The notes: a model not told the origin generated them from the sequence alone. Positions 32,703-42,273 are shown, counted from the first letter of the stretch. The stretch: DNA of 64,000 bases from CALUOB01 sp944322305 (GCA_963931605.1 OZ007031.1:248001-312000), one strand, 5' to 3'. Numbers and translations: made by a program.

Positions 32703-33551
32703 TTACCGGCGCATGAAGACGAGCGTTGCCGGGTCGGCGGGATCTTGGGTCGTCTGCGAAAGCTCGGGCGCGAAGGCGTAGCCCACGTCGAAGCGCTCAA
32801 GTCCCCGCGCATCCTCAACGCGGTTCTCGGCCATCCAGCGCACCATGCTGCCCCGGGCGATCTTGCTGGCCGTGGCGCGCTGCACCGGCTTGCCCGCGCG
32901 CAGGACCTCGCCGAAGACGCAGGTGACGCTGCGAGCGCCTGCCGGCAGGTGGGGGAGCACCGCCTTGGCGTACTCGACGCTGGCCAGGTTGACGACGGTG
33001 CAAGGGAAGGTGCCGCCGTCTGCGACGCCGGCAACCGCGCGTGCCAGGTCGGCGCCCCAAAACGCGTAGAGGTCGCGCGCAGCTTCGCGCCCGCTCTTCT
33101 CGTCTGCGGGCATGGCGAGCTTGGCGCCCATCTCGAGCCGGTAGGGCGCCACGGCGTCAAAGGGGCGTGCGCAGCCGTAAAAGCCCGAGAGGATCCACAG
33201 ATGCTCCTGCAGCCATGCGAGCGCCGGCGCGTCCATCACGCCGGGCGCCATGCTCTGGTACTGGATGCCCTCGTAGGCGAAGACCGCCGGCGCACAGGTG
33301 GCGGCAAAGCGCGGCGCGGCAAGGTCGCCGGGCGCCTGCGGCACCGCCTCAAGCGCCCGGAGCGTGTCGCAGGCGGCGTCGGTGAGCTTGTCGCTCGTCT
33401 TCCACAGCGCCTGGAGCTCGGCGCGCCCCATTCCGTGCAGCCGGGCAAGAAGCGCCCCCGTCTTCTCAGGAAACGGCGGGATGCCCGTGGGCTCGAAGGC
33501 GTCGCGCGCCACGCGCATCTTCTTGGCCGGTGAGATGACAACCTGCAGCAT
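32703..33551 (-). CDS. yaaA: YaaA-family peroxide-stress protein
   Basis: 282 residues. It begins MLQVVISPAKKM, the YaaA N-terminal signature, and contains SDKLTDAACDTLRAL and LWILSGFYGCARPFDAVAPYRLEMG, which carry the DNA-binding helix-hairpin-like part, plus a late TFPCTVVNLASVEY. In other bacteria it limits free iron and oxidative DNA damage. It is about 30 residues longer than E. coli YaaA. The ATG follows AAGGAGC. The upstream neighbour on this strand is glnN, separated by a terminator. Confidence 0.92.
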   Translation of the reverse strand: MLQVVISPAKKMRVARDAFEPTGIPPFPEKTGALLARLHGMGRAELQALWKTSDKLTDAACDTLRALEAVPQAPGDLAAPRFAATCAPAVFAYEGIQYQSMAPGVMDAPALAWLQEHLWILSGFYGCARPFDAVAPYRLEMGAKLAMPADEKSGREAARDLYAFWGADLARAVAGVADGGTFPCTVVNLASVEYAKAVLPHLPAGARSVTCVFGEVLRAGKPVQRATASKIARGSMVRWMAENRVEDARGLERFDVGYAFAPELSQTTQDPADPATLVFMRR

Positions 33552-33637
33552 GCATGCTCCTTATGAGTTGACGGTGCACGGTCTGATTGTAGCGAACAGC
33601 GTTGACCGGGCCCTCCTGCGGCGCGCAAAGCAAAGGA

Positions 33638-33661
33638 AAGGGCCCCGTTTCCGGAGCCCTT
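33638..33661 (-). terminator. Hairpin after glnN
   Basis: AAGGGCCCCG and CGGAGCCCTT pair over 10 positions with one mismatch and a TTTC loop, 12 bases past the glnN stop. The T-rich tail on the minus strand is broken (CCTTTGCTTTG). Confidence 0.6.
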
Positions 33662-33673
33662 CTCGCTTATCTG

Positions 33674-35782
33674 TTACACGTAGTAGAGCATCTTGTTGTA
33701 GCTGGGGACGGGCCAGTAGTCGCGGCCGCAGAGGGCCTCCATCTCGTCCACCGGTGCGCGCAGGGCCTCCATGGCGGGGATGACCTCGTCCGCGCAGGCG
33801 CTGGCGCGCTCCTTCATGTCGGCGGTGGCGCGGACGCGCGCGTTCAGCTCCTCCAGCGCGTCGGTGGCATCGGAGATCCGGCTGATGCCGTCGTTGATGC
33901 GTCTCGCCAGCTTGAGCTCGGCGTTCGACGCCTCGCCCAGGAGCTCTTTGCTGTTGAGGGCGGTGCGCATGATGTCGCGCGCGTAGCGCATGAGCGCCGG
34001 CAGGTACATGTGGCGCGCCATGTAGACCATGGTGTTGGCCTCGATGTTGATGAGCTTGGCGTACTGCTCGAGCTTGACCTCGTAGCGGCTGGCCCACTCG
34101 GTGGGGGAGAGCACCCCGTAGCGCTCGAATACCTCCACGTTGGCGGGGTTCTCGTAGGCGCGGCACACGGCCTCGGGGGTGTTCTTGCAGTTCACCAGCC
34201 CGCGGCGCTCGGCCTCGGCCTCCCACTCGAAGGCGTAGCCGTCGCCGTTGAAGATGATGCGCTGGTGCGCGGTGAGGGTCTGCTTGATCCAGGCCATCGC
34301 TGCGTCTTTGAACGCGTGGCGGTCGCCGCCGGCGGCCACGTCTTTCAGCGCGTGGTGGCACTCGTCGAACATCTCGGCCACGATGGTGTCGAGCACCTTG
34401 TTGGCGTCCGAGAGGTTCTGGTTGGAGCCGCACATGCGGAACTCGAACTTGTTGCCCGTGAAGGCGAAGGGCGAGGTGCGGTTGCGGTCGGTGGTGTCCT
34501 TCAGGAAGTCGGGCAGCGCCGGCACGCCCAGGTCCATGGTCTCGCGCTGGTGGCTCTGGTAGGGCTTGCCGTTGATGATGGCGTTTACGATGCCGCCCAA
34601 GTCGTCGCCCAAGAAGATGGAGATGATGGCCGGCGGAGCCTCGTGGCCGCCCAGACGGTGGTCGTTGCCGCAGGTGGCGCAGATGGCGCGCAGGATGTCC
34701 TGGTGGCGGTCAACCGCGGCGATGATGCAGGTGAGCACGATGAGGAAGCGCAGGTTCTCCTCGGGGGTGTCGCCGGGGTCGAGGAGGTTCTCGCCGTCAG
34801 CGGAGAGCGACCAGTTGTCGTGCTTGCCCGAGCCGTTGATGTACTCGAAGGGCTTCTCGTGCTGCAGGCAGGTGAGGCCGTGGTGGCTCGCGATGAGCTT
34901 CATGAGCTCCATCGTGAGCAGGTTGTGGTCGATGGCCACGTTGGCCTTCTCGAAGATGGGGGCGAGCTCATGCTGGCAGGGGGCCACCTCGTTGTGCTTG
35001 GTCTTGGCCGGGATGCCCAGCTTCCACAGCTCGTCATCGAGCTCCTTCATGAACTCGTTGACCGTGGGGCGGATGGCGCCGAAGTAGTGCTCCTCGAGCT
35101 CCTGGCCCTTCACCGGCTCGCAGCCGAACAGCGTGCGCCCGCAGTGGATGAGGTCGGGGCGGGCGGCGTAGTCCTCCTCCTTGATGAGGAAGTACTCCTG
35201 CTCGGGGCCCACGGTGGGGTAGACGGTGTGCGGCTCCTGGCCGAAAAGCGACAGCAGCCGCTTGGCGGCGTTGCCCACGGCCACGATGGAGCGCAGAAGC
35301 GGCGTCTTCTTGTCGAGCGCCTCGCCGGTGTAGGAGCAGAAGGCGGTGGGGATGCAGAGGACCTCGTCCTTGATGAAGGCGGGGCTGGTGGGGTCCCAGG
35401 CGGTGTAGCCGCGGGCCTCGAAGGTGGCGCGCAGCCCGCCGTTGGGGAAGGAGGAGGCGTCGGGCTCGCCCTGGACGAGCTCCTTGCCCGAGAAGGCGAG
35501 CAGCGCCGTGCCGTCGGCCTTGGGGGTGAGGAAGGCGTCGTGCTTCTCGGACGTGATGCCGTTCAGCGGCTGGAACCAGTGGGTGTAGTGGGTGGCGCCG
35601 TGCTCGACGGCCCATTCCTTCATGGCGTGGGCCACCTCGTTGGCCACGTCGATGTCGAGCGGCACGTTGTCGTCGATCACGCGCTTGAGCTCTTTGTAGG
35701 TGGGCTTGGGCAGGCGCTCCTGCATCACCGCGTCGTTGAACACGAGGCTGCCGTACTTGTGTGACGAAACCTTCTTGGGCAT
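33674..35782 (-). CDS. glnN: Glutamine synthetase type III
   Basis: 702 residues, the length of the GSIII class rather than the 450-residue GSI. Motifs include THYTHWFQPLNGITSEKHDAF, TVGPEQEYFLI, KHNEVAPCQHELAPI and NGSGKHDNWSLS. The enzyme makes glutamine from glutamate, ammonium and ATP, as hexamer rings. The ATG follows GGGAGAGGAAG. It is the first gene on its strand beyond a 397-base divergent region. No PII or amt gene is adjacent. Confidence 0.96.
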   Translation of the reverse strand: MPKKVSSHKYGSLVFNDAVMQERLPKPTYKELKRVIDDNVPLDIDVANEVAHAMKEWAVEHGATHYTHWFQPLNGITSEKHDAFLTPKADGTALLAFSGKELVQGEPDASSFPNGGLRATFEARGYTAWDPTSPAFIKDEVLCIPTAFCSYTGEALDKKTPLLRSIVAVGNAAKRLLSLFGQEPHTVYPTVGPEQEYFLIKEEDYAARPDLIHCGRTLFGCEPVKGQELEEHYFGAIRPTVNEFMKELDDELWKLGIPAKTKHNEVAPCQHELAPIFEKANVAIDHNLLTMELMKLIASHHGLTCLQHEKPFEYINGSGKHDNWSLSADGENLLDPGDTPEENLRFLIVLTCIIAAVDRHQDILRAICATCGNDHRLGGHEAPPAIISIFLGDDLGGIVNAIINGKPYQSHQRETMDLGVPALPDFLKDTTDRNRTSPFAFTGNKFEFRMCGSNQNLSDANKVLDTIVAEMFDECHHALKDVAAGGDRHAFKDAAMAWIKQTLTAHQRIIFNGDGYAFEWEAEAERRGLVNCKNTPEAVCRAYENPANVEVFERYGVLSPTEWASRYEVKLEQYAKLINIEANTMVYMARHMYLPALMRYARDIMRTALNSKELLGEASNAELKLARRINDGISRISDATDALEELNARVRATADMKERASACADEVIPAMEALRAPVDEMEALCGRDYWPVPSYNKMLYYV

Positions 35783-36179
35783 GGGCTTCCTCTCCCTTGA
35801 GCGCGCTGCTCAGGCGCGCTTTCCCGTCCCTGCGAACAACCTGCTTAATAGTACCGCAAGGGGCCGCTCGCGGGCGCGGGCCGCTTGCGCGGGCACTGAA
35901 TCTCGGCATATGTGGCGCCTGCCCGCCCGCGCCGCAGGCGCGTCAGCAGCGGGTAAGCGCGGCGTAAGACGCCGATAGGGGAATGTAAAGGTTCAGCGCG
36001 ACCGTGTAAGGAAACGGCGCGTGATCTTAACGCTTCTGCAAAGGACGGGTACGGGCGCACGGGCACCCCTGCGGCGTTTCGTATAGTGGCCGAGCGCGCA
36101 AGGAGCGGCTGGAGCCAAGGTTCCCACCGGCTTGCAAGCCGGGCCGCGGCGCGCACCACCATTGCTGAAGGGAGTATGT
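35783..36179. other. Divergent intergenic region between glnN and the ABC importer
   Basis: No gene is seen. It holds a small GGCGT-AAG-ACGCC hairpin near 35962 and a TATAGT hexamer at 36082 that might be a -10 box for the importer, without a good -35. A nitrogen-control site could not be identified. Confidence 0.5.
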
Positions 36180-37340
36180 GTGAGCAAGAACATGGTTCGC
36201 CCGGCCGCCGGGCCCCAGATGTCCCGTCGTTCGTTCTTCGGCATGCTGGGCGGCATGGCCGGCCTGGCCTGCGTGGCGGGTCTCGGACTGACCGGCTGCG
36301 ACGACGGATCCGCTGCCACCGCGGAGGCCGTCGACTACAACAGCATGTCGCTTGACGACCTAATCGCCCAGGCAAAGGAGGAGGGCACGGTCAACTCCGT
36401 GGGCATGCCCGACACCTGGGCCAACTGGGTGCAAACCTGGGAGGACCTCAACACCGCGTACGGCCTCGAGCACGCCGACCAGGACATGTCCTCCGCCGAG
36501 GAGATCGCCATGTTCAAGGAGGAGGGCACCGACGGCACCAAGGACATCGGCGACGTGGGCCAGCAGTGGGGCCCCACGGCCGAGGAGGAGGGCGTGACCC
36601 TCAAGTACAAGACCAGCTACTGGGACGAGATCCCCGACTGGGCCAAGGACGACGACGGCGACTGGGTCGTGGGCTACTACGGCACGATGTCGATCATCTC
36701 CAACGACGACCAGGTGCCCAACGCCCCCACCACCATCGAGGGGCTGCTCGACGGCGACTACAAGGTCTCCATCGGCGACATCACCGCCGCGGCTGCAGCC
36801 CAGCACGCCGTCCTCGCCATCGCCTACGCCATGGGCGGCAGCCTTGACGACATGCAGCCGGCGTACGACTTCATCCAGAAGCTCGCCGAGGATGATCGTC
36901 TGGACGTGGCCGACGTGTCGGTGGCTCGTCTGGAGAGCGGCGAGGTTGCCGTGGGTCTGAACTGGGACTACAACTCGCTGAACTATCGCGCCCAGATCCT
37001 CGAGAGCAACCCGAGCGCCTCCTTCACGGTGAGCATTCCGCAGGACGGCTCGGTGCAGTCGGGCTATTGCACCATCATCAACAGCAACGCGCCGCATCCG
37101 GCGGCCGCCTGCCTGGCCCGCGAGTACATCCTCTCCGACGAGGGCCAGATCAACCTCGCCCGCGGCTACGCCACCCCCATCCGCGACTCGGTGGTGCTGC
37201 CCGACGACGTGAAGGCCCTGCGCCTTCCCGATGAGCAGTACGGCGACCAGGTTCAGTCCATCGACTACGACAAGTGGACCGACGTCACCAACGAGCTTAT
37301 CACCTGGTACCAGGAGAACATCATCCCGATCCTGGGCTAG
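36180..37340 (+). CDS. ABC importer solute-binding lipoprotein, family 1-like
   Basis: 386 residues. A twin-arginine sequence SRRSFFGMLGG (R16, R17) leads to a lipobox ending at Cys40 (LTGC), so it is a Tat- or Sec-exported lipoprotein. The mature part reads like family 1/polyamine-iron type binding proteins, with EEGTVNSVGMPDTWANWVQTWEDL and GGLNWDY-like segments. The GTG start follows AAGGGAG at 5 bases. It heads an operon of two permeases and an ATPase, with two PHP phosphoesterases further down. Ligand unknown; a phosphoester or phosphonate compound is suggested by these neighbours only. Confidence 0.85.
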   Translation: MSKNMVRPAAGPQMSRRSFFGMLGGMAGLACVAGLGLTGCDDGSAATAEAVDYNSMSLDDLIAQAKEEGTVNSVGMPDTWANWVQTWEDLNTAYGLEHADQDMSSAEEIAMFKEEGTDGTKDIGDVGQQWGPTAEEEGVTLKYKTSYWDEIPDWAKDDDGDWVVGYYGTMSIISNDDQVPNAPTTIEGLLDGDYKVSIGDITAAAAAQHAVLAIAYAMGGSLDDMQPAYDFIQKLAEDDRLDVADVSVARLESGEVAVGLNWDYNSLNYRAQILESNPSASFTVSIPQDGSVQSGYCTIINSNAPHPAAACLAREYILSDEGQINLARGYATPIRDSVVLPDDVKALRLPDEQYGDQVQSIDYDKWTDVTNELITWYQENIIPILG

Positions 37341-37358
37341 GCGCGCAGTACACGCGAC

Positions 37359-37390
37359 CGCAAGCGGGCGGCTCCGGCTGCCCGCTTGCG
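37359..37390 (+). promoter_or_regulatory. Intra-operon hairpin after the binding-protein gene
   Basis: CGCAAGCGGGC and GCCCGCTTGCG form a perfect 11-bp stem with a 10-base loop between the binding-protein stop and the permease ribosome site. Such hairpins usually protect the upstream message and lower downstream expression. Confidence 0.7.
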
Positions 37391-37417
37391 CGTGCGGAGA
37401 AAAAAAGGAGGTTTCGC

Positions 37418-38311
37418 ATGGCAGCATCAGAGCGCCCCGCGCACGTAGGCAAGGCGGGGGCCAAGCGCCGCCCGTGGGTCGGTTACGCGGCGTTTCTGCC
37501 GTTTCTCATCGTGGTCATCGGCTACGAGCTCCTGCCGCTGGCGCAGCTCGTGGTGAACGCCTTTATCGGCAAGGAGAGCGGCTCGTTCGGCCTCGAGAAC
37601 TTCATAAAGGTCTTCACCACGCCGCTGTACCAGCAGTCCATCGTCAACAGCCTGTGGATCAGCGTCATCTCGGCGATCGTCGGCATCGTCGTGGCGTTTC
37701 TGGCGGCGCGCTTCGCCTATGAGTCGAGCGCGCGCGTCCGCAACGCGTTCACCATGGTGCTCAATATGATGTCGAACTTTTCGGGCGTGCCGCTGGCCTT
37801 TGCCTTCATGATCCTCATGGGCAACTCCGGCGTGCTCACGCTTTTGGGCCAGCGTTTCGGCATCCCGTTTTTGGCCGACTTCGACCTGTACACCGGCCAG
37901 GGCCTGCTCGTGCTCTACATCTACTTCCAGATCCCGCTGGCCACGCTGCTTTTGCTGCCGGCCTTCTCGGGCATCCGCAAGGAGTGGCGCGAGGCAGCCG
38001 TTATCCTCAAGGCCTCGCCGGCCGTTTACTGGTTCAAGATCGTGATTCCCAACCTCATGCCGTCTATCCTGGGCACGCTGTCGGTGCTGTTCTCCAACGC
38101 ACTGGCCGCCTACGCCACCGCCTACGCCGTGGTGATGAACAACTACGCGCTGCTGCCGCTGCAGATCACCTCCAAGTTCAAGGGCGACGTGCAGATCGAC
38201 AACGCCACGGGCGGCGCGCTGGCCGTGGTGCTCATCCTGCTCATGGTGGCGTGCACGCTCATCAACAACTACTTCACCAAGCGCGCGTCGAAGGGTCGTG
38301 AGATCGTATGA
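37418..38311 (+). CDS. ABC importer permease subunit 1
   Basis: 297 residues with six predicted membrane helices (WVGYAAFLPFLIVVIGYELL first, AVVLILLMVACTLINNYF last). The cytoplasmic EAA loop, which contacts the ATPase, reads EWREAAVILKASPAVYWFKIVIP. It belongs to the PotB/FbpB-like binding-protein-dependent permeases. A strong AAAGGAGG precedes the ATG. Its last four bases overlap the next permease start (ATGA), so the two are coupled and likely form the heterodimeric channel. Confidence 0.92.
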   Translation: MAASERPAHVGKAGAKRRPWVGYAAFLPFLIVVIGYELLPLAQLVVNAFIGKESGSFGLENFIKVFTTPLYQQSIVNSLWISVISAIVGIVVAFLAARFAYESSARVRNAFTMVLNMMSNFSGVPLAFAFMILMGNSGVLTLLGQRFGIPFLADFDLYTGQGLLVLYIYFQIPLATLLLLPAFSGIRKEWREAAVILKASPAVYWFKIVIPNLMPSILGTLSVLFSNALAAYATAYAVVMNNYALLPLQITSKFKGDVQIDNATGGALAVVLILLMVACTLINNYFTKRASKGREIV

Positions 38312-39144
38312 GTGCCAACGCCAAGGCCAAGGCAAAGGCCGCTAAGCCGGGCAAGAAGACCCCGCTTGCCGCGAAGATCTTCCTGGGGCTCGTGGCCCTG
38401 TACCTGCTGATCCCGTTTGCTACCACGCTCGTGTACTCGCTGTTCGTGGAGTGGACCGACGTGCTGCCCTCCGGCTTCACGCTGCGCAACTACGCCGAGC
38501 TCTTCACCAACGCGACGTTTTGGCTGTCCATCGGGCGCACGCTCATCCTGTGCCTGGTGAGCGTGGTCATCACCATCGTTCTTCTGCTGCTGGCCATGTA
38601 CGTGGTGGTGGCGGTCAACCGCAGGCTCGGGCGCTTCATGCAGTTCGTCTGCATGATCCCGTATGCGCTCCAGGGCGTGATCCTCTCCATCGGCATCATC
38701 TCGCTCTACACCGGCACGGGCACCGTCCTCTCCAACCGCATGCTCATGCTCTTCGGCGCCTACACCATCTTGGTGCTGCCCTACATCTACCAGGGCATCC
38801 GCAACGCGCTGAACGCCATCGACGCGAACATGCTCATCCAAGCGGCCGAGATGCTCGGCTGCGGGCGCTTCCGCGCCTACGTGCAGGTGGTGCTGCCCAA
38901 CATCATCTCCGGCATCTTGGTTTCGAGCCTGCTTGCCGAAAGCATCGTCTTCGGCGACTTCGTGCTCGCCAACAACATCGCCGGCACCAACTACCAGAAC
39001 ATCCAGGTGTTCCTGCAGGCCAACATGGCGCGTTCCTCCGGCCTGTCGAGCGCCATCGTCGTCATCATCTTCCTGGTTGTGGGCGCCGTGACCGCTACCG
39101 TGCTCAAGCTGCAGAGCGGCACGCAGAAGTCTCAGAAGGAGTAA
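38308..39144 (+). CDS. ABC importer permease subunit 2
   Basis: 278 residues. After a Lys/Ala-rich cytoplasmic start, about six membrane helices follow (LAAKIFLGLVALYLLIPFAT first). The EAA loop is IQAAEMLGCGRFRAYVQVVLP. It is the PotC-like partner of the preceding permease, coupled to it by an ATGA overlap. The ATPase gene begins 3 bases after its stop. Confidence 0.92.
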   Translation: MSANAKAKAKAAKPGKKTPLAAKIFLGLVALYLLIPFATTLVYSLFVEWTDVLPSGFTLRNYAELFTNATFWLSIGRTLILCLVSVVITIVLLLLAMYVVVAVNRRLGRFMQFVCMIPYALQGVILSIGIISLYTGTGTVLSNRMLMLFGAYTILVLPYIYQGIRNALNAIDANMLIQAAEMLGCGRFRAYVQVVLPNIISGILVSSLLAESIVFGDFVLANNIAGTNYQNIQVFLQANMARSSGLSSAIVVIIFLVVGAVTATVLKLQSGTQKSQKE

Positions 39145-39147
39145 GAC

Positions 39148-40173
39148 ATGCCCTACATCGAGTTCAACAACGTGGTGAAGCGCTTCGGCGACAACACCGT
39201 CCTCGACCACATCAGCTTCGGGATCGAGAAAGGCGACCTCGTGACGCTGCTCGGCCCGTCGGGTTGCGGCAAGTCCACGCTGCTGCGCTGCCTGTCCGGC
39301 CTTGAGCAGGTAACCGAGGGCTCCATCGTCTTGGACGGCGTCGACATCACCCGCATGCCTGCCAGCAAGCGCAACATCGGCATGGTGTTCCAGCAGTACA
39401 GCCTGTTCCCCAACATGACGGTGGAGCAGAACATCGCTTTCGGCCTCAAGATGCAGAAGGCTCCCGCCGACGTTATCGAGAAGAAAGTGGGCGAGGCCAT
39501 CGCCATGGTGGAGCTCCAGGGCAAGGAGAAGGCCTACCCGGCCAACCTCTCCGGCGGCCAGCAGCAGCGCGCCGCGCTCGCGCGCTCCATCGTGACCGAG
39601 CCCTCCGTGCTGCTGCTCGACGAGCCGCTCTCGGCCATCGACGCCAAGCTGCGCCGCGCCCTGCAGTCGCGCATCCGCGAGATCCAGCAGGAGCTCGGGC
39701 TCACCACCATCTTCGTCACGCACGACCAGGACGAGGCCATGGTCATGTCCGACGTGATCCAGCTGTTCCACGCCGGCCGCATCGAGCAGGCTGGCAGCCC
39801 GGTCGAAGTCTACACGCGCCCGGTGTCCGAGTTCGCGGCGAGCTTCATCGGCAGCTACAACCAGATGTCGCGCGAGGAGTTCCGCACGCTCACCGGCGAG
39901 GTTGTCCCCGCGGGCAACGTGGTGGCCATCCGCCCCGAGACCATCGGCATCTACGCCGAGCTTCCCGAGGTGGACGGCGAGGGCTTCGTGCTCAAGGGCA
40001 CGGTCGCGGGCAGCACTCCGCGCGGCAACGTGCTGCGCTACACCGTGCGCGTGGGCGAGAGCCTGCTGCGCGTGGACGCGCTGTTCCGCAGCTTCCACAT
40101 GTTCGACGCGGGCGAGGAGGTCTACCTCTTCATTCCCGAGCGCGACTGCCTGCGCATCCCCGCGGCGGCGTAA
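39148..40173 (+). CDS. ABC importer ATP-binding subunit, PotA-like
   Basis: 341 residues. Walker A GPSGCGKST is at 36-44, the signature LSGGQQQR at 134-141, and Walker B LLLDEP at 155-160, followed by the H-loop in FVTHDQDEA. The last 100 residues form an OB-like TOBE domain, as in PotA, FbpC and CysA. It powers the two permeases immediately upstream. A terminator follows it. Confidence 0.95.
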   Translation: MPYIEFNNVVKRFGDNTVLDHISFGIEKGDLVTLLGPSGCGKSTLLRCLSGLEQVTEGSIVLDGVDITRMPASKRNIGMVFQQYSLFPNMTVEQNIAFGLKMQKAPADVIEKKVGEAIAMVELQGKEKAYPANLSGGQQQRAALARSIVTEPSVLLLDEPLSAIDAKLRRALQSRIREIQQELGLTTIFVTHDQDEAMVMSDVIQLFHAGRIEQAGSPVEVYTRPVSEFAASFIGSYNQMSREEFRTLTGEVVPAGNVVAIRPETIGIYAELPEVDGEGFVLKGTVAGSTPRGNVLRYTVRVGESLLRVDALFRSFHMFDAGEEVYLFIPERDCLRIPAAA

Positions 40174-40233
40174 GGGGTCGGACGTACCCGGAGGGTGCGC
40201 GCCGGTCGCATCGGGGCGCACCGCGTCCAAGGG

Positions 40234-40261
40234 CCCGGCGCCTGACTCGGCGCCGGGTTTT
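40234..40261 (+). terminator. Rho-independent terminator after the ABC operon
   Basis: CCCGGCGCC and GGCGCCGGG form a perfect 9-bp stem with a 6-base loop, followed by TTTT. It separates the ATPase gene from the first PHP gene. Confidence 0.85.
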
Positions 40262-40302
40262 CTCGTATTCTTTTCCGATGTCTTCTCAACCAAGGAGCAG
40301 CT

Positions 40303-41280
40303 ATGATCGCCGACCAGCTGGGCCTGCCCGAGGGCGGGCACCGCTACAAGGGCAACCTCCACGCCCACTCCACCAACTCAGACGGCCGCCTGGCGCCCGA
40401 GGCCGTGGTCGATGACTTCCGCGCGCACGGCTACCAGTTTCTGTGCCTGTCGGATCATGACGTGTTCACCGACTACTCTGCTGCCTTTAACACCGACGAC
40501 TTCATCGTCCTGCCCGGCATCGAGGCGTCGGCCTACCTCTACGCGGACGAGACGCGCGCCTGCCGCCTGCGCTGCCACCACATGCACGGCATCCTGGGCA
40601 CCGACGAGATGGTCGCCGCCGCGCCGGCGCGCTTCGCGCACGGCGAGCGCCTGGAGCCCCTTGAGCGCTTCGGTGCGTGGGACGGCCTTGCCGTGGCCGA
40701 GGAGCTGCGTGACGAGCTGGCAAGGCGCGGGTGCGTCGTGACCTACAACCACCCCGTCTGGAGCCGTATCGAGCCCGAGGACGTGCTGGGGCTCACCGGC
40801 GTCTTCGGGATCGAGGTGTACAACTACGACACCGAGAACGAGGGCGGCGACGGCGCCGACACCGTGTACTGGGACCTGCTGCTGCGCCGCGGCGAGAGGA
40901 TCGGCGGCATCGCGGCCGACGACTCCCACCACGTGACGGAGTTCGACGACGTGTTCGGCGGCTGGGTGGTGGTCTGCGCGCCCGAGCTTACGCGCAACGC
41001 CGTGGTGGGCGCGTTGGCGGCGGGGGAGTACTACTCCTCGGCGGGGCCCGAGGTGCGCGCCTTCGGCGTGCGCGACGGCGTGGCGTGGATCGAGTGCAGC
41101 CCGTGCGAGCGCGTGAACTTGGTGGCCGGCGGCCCCATCGGCGGCAACCACACCGTCATCGCGCCCGACGGCGAGCTCTTGGAGCGCGTTGAGATCCCGC
41201 TCAAGGGTACCGAGACCTACATCCGCTTTGAGTGCGCAGACGAGCGCGGCAAGAAGGCCTGGACCAACGCCCTGCGCTAA
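40303..41280 (+). CDS. PHP-domain phosphoesterase
   Basis: 325 residues. Metal-site motifs of the PHP superfamily are in order: LHAHSTNSDG (HxH), LSDHD, PGIEAS, HHMHG, VTYNHPVWS and AADDSHH. That is a trinuclear-type site able to cut phosphate esters. Relatives include histidinol phosphatase, nucleotide phosphatases and a cyclic-phosphate dihydrolase known from an Eggerthella. The C-terminal 70 residues form a small beta-rich extension. The start follows CCAAGGAG. It comes after the importer, so hydrolysis of an imported phosphoester is plausible but unproven. Confidence 0.87.
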   Translation: MIADQLGLPEGGHRYKGNLHAHSTNSDGRLAPEAVVDDFRAHGYQFLCLSDHDVFTDYSAAFNTDDFIVLPGIEASAYLYADETRACRLRCHHMHGILGTDEMVAAAPARFAHGERLEPLERFGAWDGLAVAEELRDELARRGCVVTYNHPVWSRIEPEDVLGLTGVFGIEVYNYDTENEGGDGADTVYWDLLLRRGERIGGIAADDSHHVTEFDDVFGGWVVVCAPELTRNAVVGALAAGEYYSSAGPEVRAFGVRDGVAWIECSPCERVNLVAGGPIGGNHTVIAPDGELLERVEIPLKGTETYIRFECADERGKKAWTNALR

Positions 41281-41307
41281 ACAGGGCGCGCGGCGAGAGC
41301 GTTATCT

Positions 41308-41338
41308 TTGCCGCTTGCTCGCCCTTATCGCCTATAAT
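41308..41338 (+). promoter_or_regulatory. Possible promoter of the second PHP gene
   Basis: TATAAT at 41333-41338 lies 45 bases before the start codon, with TTGCCG 19 bases upstream. The spacing is long, so the -35 is doubtful. Confidence 0.4.
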
Positions 41339-41383
41339 TACCGCAGCTGACCGGTGCTTGTCGCCCGAGAGAAACGAGGAGCC

Positions 41384-42223
41384 ATGCCTGTGCCGCTTCC
41401 TGCCAACTCAATCGTAGACACCCACACCCACACGTTTTACTCCGACGGCGTGGGGACGTTCGAGCAGAACGCTTGCGCGGCGGTCGCGGCCGGCTGCAAG
41501 GTGATCGTCTCGACCGACCACCTCACGCTGCCGCATGTGATGAACCCGGAGGGAGACCTGCAGGTGACCGAGGGAGACCTGCCCCGCCACCGCGCCGACT
41601 TCGAGGCCGCGCGCGACGCCCACCCCGAGATCGAGTACCTCTACGGGTTCGAGTGCGACTGGTACCCGGGCTGCGAGGACAACATCCGCCGCTGGAGCGC
41701 CGGCGCGCAGGTGCGCCTGGGCTCGGTGCACTGGATCGGCACGCAGGAGGACGGCGCGTGGATCGACGACCCCTCGAACCAGCATATTTGGGAGCAGCTC
41801 GGTCCCGACGAGGTATGGCGCCGCTACCAGCAGACGTGGCTCAAGGCCTGCCAGTGCGACCTGTTCGACATCATGGCGCACCCCGACCTGGCACAGCGCT
41901 TCTCCGAGGCGGGCTACGCCCCCACGATCGACCTGGCGCCGCTGTGGGACGAGATGGTGGCCTGCGCGCACGACTGCGGCAAGCGCGTGGAGCTCTCCAC
42001 GGCCGCATGGCGCAAGGGCCTGCACGACTACTATCCGGCCGAGGGGCTGCTCGAGCGCTTCTTCCGCGCCGGCGTTCCCATTGTGGTGGGCTCCGACGGG
42101 CATTACCCGGCCGACATCTGCGACGGCATCGCCAAGGCCTACGCGCACGCCTGCCGCATCGGTTACCGCACGGTCGAGGTGCCGCGCGCCGACGGCTCGT
42201 GGGAGCAGATGCCCATCGGGTAA
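41384..42223 (+). CDS. PHP-domain protein, histidinol-phosphatase-like
   Basis: 279 residues. The HisK-type PHP pattern is VDTHTHTFYSDG, STDHLTLP, YGFECDWYPG, IMAHPDLAQRF, ELSTAAWRKG and VGSDGHYPADI. It may be the histidinol phosphatase of this genome (no other his gene is near) or a related phosphatase acting with the neighbouring PHP enzyme. The ATG follows AACGAGGAG; an upstream in-frame ATG at 41354 lacks a site. It has its own possible promoter. Confidence 0.85.
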   Translation: MPVPLPANSIVDTHTHTFYSDGVGTFEQNACAAVAAGCKVIVSTDHLTLPHVMNPEGDLQVTEGDLPRHRADFEAARDAHPEIEYLYGFECDWYPGCEDNIRRWSAGAQVRLGSVHWIGTQEDGAWIDDPSNQHIWEQLGPDEVWRRYQQTWLKACQCDLFDIMAHPDLAQRFSEAGYAPTIDLAPLWDEMVACAHDCGKRVELSTAAWRKGLHDYYPAEGLLERFFRAGVPIVVGSDGHYPADICDGIAKAYAHACRIGYRTVEVPRADGSWEQMPIG

Positions 42224-42273
42224 CGGGTTGTTTGGGGACGGGTTCAAAGTAACCCATTTCAGCATGAGTGGAT

